From JABDIP01 sp965250245 (lineage in GTDB: Bacteria > Pseudomonadota > Alphaproteobacteria > DSM-16000 > Inquilinaceae): DNA of 64,000 bases. The stretch is from the NCBI GenBank assembly GCA_965250245.1, contig OZ252296.1, positions 5,304,378 through 5,368,377 of the forward strand, in the 5' to 3' direction. A program made the position numbers and the translations under genes. Of this stretch, positions 62,909 to 64,000 are shown one piece after another (within the stretch, counting starts at the first letter, position 1; each line of letters opens with the position of its first letter). Under the pieces are notes generated by a model, which worked only from the letters and a program-made list of their open reading frames with translations, ran no database searches and was not told the DNA's origin.

Positions 62909-63373
62909 ATGATATTGTATGAGTTAAAGTGCCAGGACGGCCATGGCTTTGAGGCCTGGTTCCGCGACGGCGCGACCTATGACGCGCAGGCCGCCGCCGG
63001 CGAAATCGCCTGCCCGATCTGTGGCGATACCGCGGTCGCCAAGGCGCCGATGGCGCCGCGCATCGCCAAACGCCCGATCGGAGACGGGCCGCCGGCGGAA
63101 CCGCGGCCCGACCCGTCCCAATCCGGCCCGGCTGGATCGACCATGATGGTCAGCGGAGAGATCCGCACGCGGCTGGAGGCGTTGCGCCGGCATGTCGAGG
63201 AGACCTGCGACCCGGTCGGCGACCGCTTCGCCGAGGAGGCGCGCCGCATCCACTATGGCGAGGCGCCGCATCGCGACATCTATGGCGAGGCGACCGCCGA
63301 GGAAGCGGACGAATTGGCCGAGGAGGGCGTGTCCTTCGCCCGCATCCCCTGGCCGACCCGCACCGATTCCTGA
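62909..63373 (+). CDS. DUF1178 family protein
   Basis: 154 residues. The N-terminal zinc-ribbon-like part YELKCQDGHGFEAWF and IACPICGDTAVAKAPMAPRI carries the typical C-x4-H and C-x2-C pattern. The C-terminal half (TRLEALRRHVEETCDPVGDR, FAEEARRIHYGEAPHRDIYG) is the signature of DUF1178. Function is not known. In related genomes the gene commonly follows grxC and the nitrilase, but here it is 3.9 kb from them. Confidence 0.92.
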   Translation: MILYELKCQDGHGFEAWFRDGATYDAQAAAGEIACPICGDTAVAKAPMAPRIAKRPIGDGPPAEPRPDPSQSGPAGSTMMVSGEIRTRLEALRRHVEETCDPVGDRFAEEARRIHYGEAPHRDIYGEATAEEADELAEEGVSFARIPWPTRTDS

Positions 63374-63385
63374 CGGCGACGCCGG

Positions 63386-63721
63386 TTAGAACTGCGGCAC
63401 CCCGGTCACCGTGCAGGCGCCGGTCGTGTAGGACTGCTTGACCCGGCAGCGCGGCGTCATGTCCACGACAAGGCGGCCGCGGCAGTCCGTCAGCCCGACC
63501 CAGCCGAGCACGCCGCTGACCCGCGTGTTGTCCTCACGATTGTTGTAGCTGCGGATCTGCAGCGAGATGTCGCCGACCCGCCCGGGATCGACGTTCAGGC
63601 GGTTGAGCTCGCTTTCGACGGCCGGCTCGCAGCGGCCGGCCCGGTTCGCGGCCTCCGCCGGCATCGCGAGCATGCTCGCGGCGGCCAGGCCCAGAAGGGC
63701 GGCGACCTTGGGGATAGGCAT
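63386..63721 (-). CDS. Small secreted cysteine-containing protein
   Basis: 111 residues with a signal peptide (MPIPKVAALLGLAAASMLAM, cleavage near AEA at 22-24). The mature part has four cysteines, beta-strand-rich blocks (GDISLQIRSYNN, RVSGVLGWVGLTDCRGRLVV, TTGACTVTGVPQF), suggesting a compact disulfide-linked periplasmic protein. No family recognised. The gene converges on DUF1178 with a 12-bp gap. Confidence 0.72.
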   Translation of the reverse strand: MPIPKVAALLGLAAASMLAMPAEAANRAGRCEPAVESELNRLNVDPGRVGDISLQIRSYNNREDNTRVSGVLGWVGLTDCRGRLVVDMTPRCRVKQSYTTGACTVTGVPQF

Positions 63722-64000
63722 GGTCGATGACTCCGTTTCCTGTCTTGCGTGTAGATGATCTGGTCCCGTGAAACCGAGACGTCAGCCGGCATGACGGTCA
63801 CGAACGATCACGAATGTCCCGGAGCGGCCTTTCCGGGACCGATTGCTGCCGGTTGGCCGGCGCTGTGTTTCGGGGTGTTGTCGGAATCGGAATCCGGCAA
63901 GGAAAGTCAAAAAAGTCATTGACTTAAGGGCCCAATCTCGCCACCTCTTAGCCAACGTCACGCGCGCCGGCTCTGGCGCGCTGGGTTGCATCTTCAACAA

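Noticed and set aside
63722..64000. Right-end region with a 72-codon frame and short inverted repeats
   Set aside because: No family, no ribosome site and no tRNA-like cloverleaf could be formed; nothing is called.

Overview
The window is very GC-rich DNA, almost fully coding, with short intergenic gaps and many 4-base ATGA/GTGA start-stop overlaps. The gene content (GlnK-AmtB, FtsK-LolA, TRAP transporter, Bax-inhibitor protein, divergent tesA/ybbAP, comF/grxC/nitrilase/DUF1178) points to a free-living alphaproteobacterium, most likely Rhodospirillales-like. That placement is inferred from gene families, not from a marker gene. I see no rRNA, tRNA, CRISPR array, transposase or phage gene.

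Layout. 1-7070: L,D-transpeptidase (cut by the window edge), ribA, an orphan OmpR-type response regulator, MFS transporter, metallo-beta-lactamase-fold hydrolase, a methyltransferase and a membrane class III nucleotide cyclase. 7072-19959 (minus strand): an almost gapless 13 kb block. It holds four glycosyltransferases, a histidine phosphatase, a polysaccharide-deacetylase-like protein, a PH-like membrane protein and a complete peptide/oligosaccharide-type ABC importer (fused double ATPase, binding protein, two permeases). Divergent from it, at 20154-23288, are a highly aberrant exporter-type ABC protein and a cyclic-nucleotide-binding protein. 23455-31714: methyltransferase, exonuclease III, ferredoxin, TRAP dctPQM, MarR regulator, sterol desaturase-like protein, ECF sigma/anti-sigma pair and a secreted TPR protein. 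31807-38548 (minus): lolA, ftsK, a DapC-like aminotransferase and glnK-amtB with a possible sigma-54 promoter. 38825-53180: UbiH-like hydroxylase, thpR, aldo-keto reductase, tesA divergent from ybbA-ybbP, Bax inhibitor, SDR, XRE regulator divergent from a desaturase/PhnD-like pair, SAM hydroxide adenosyltransferase and PhyH dioxygenase. 53495-63721: GNAT, a small conserved ORF, NDUFAF5-type methyltransferase, comF, 6-phosphofructokinase, grxC, nitrilase, an NmrA/MarR pair, a GIY-YIG-like protein, Gfo/Idh, a methyltransferase, DUF1178 and a secreted protein.

Most unusual items. (1) The ABC protein at 20154-22808 keeps an exporter-type membrane domain, but its Walker A, signature and Walker B motifs are all altered. 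About 280 extra residues inside the nucleotide-binding domain carry repeated copies of the segment after the Q-loop. It sits beside a binding-competent cyclic-nucleotide domain and opposite the glycosyltransferase block, which suggests an undescribed, possibly cNMP-gated, glycan or glycolipid system. (2) Two intergenic elements (35077-35298 and 56360-56628) share one architecture without sharing sequence: 36-bp terminal inverted repeats, an abutting perfect 20-bp inner stem, and a GCGATGC/GCATCGC apical hairpin. One of them supplies the last codons and stop of a gene. Two further inverted repeats lie at 23327-23402 and 32503-32618.
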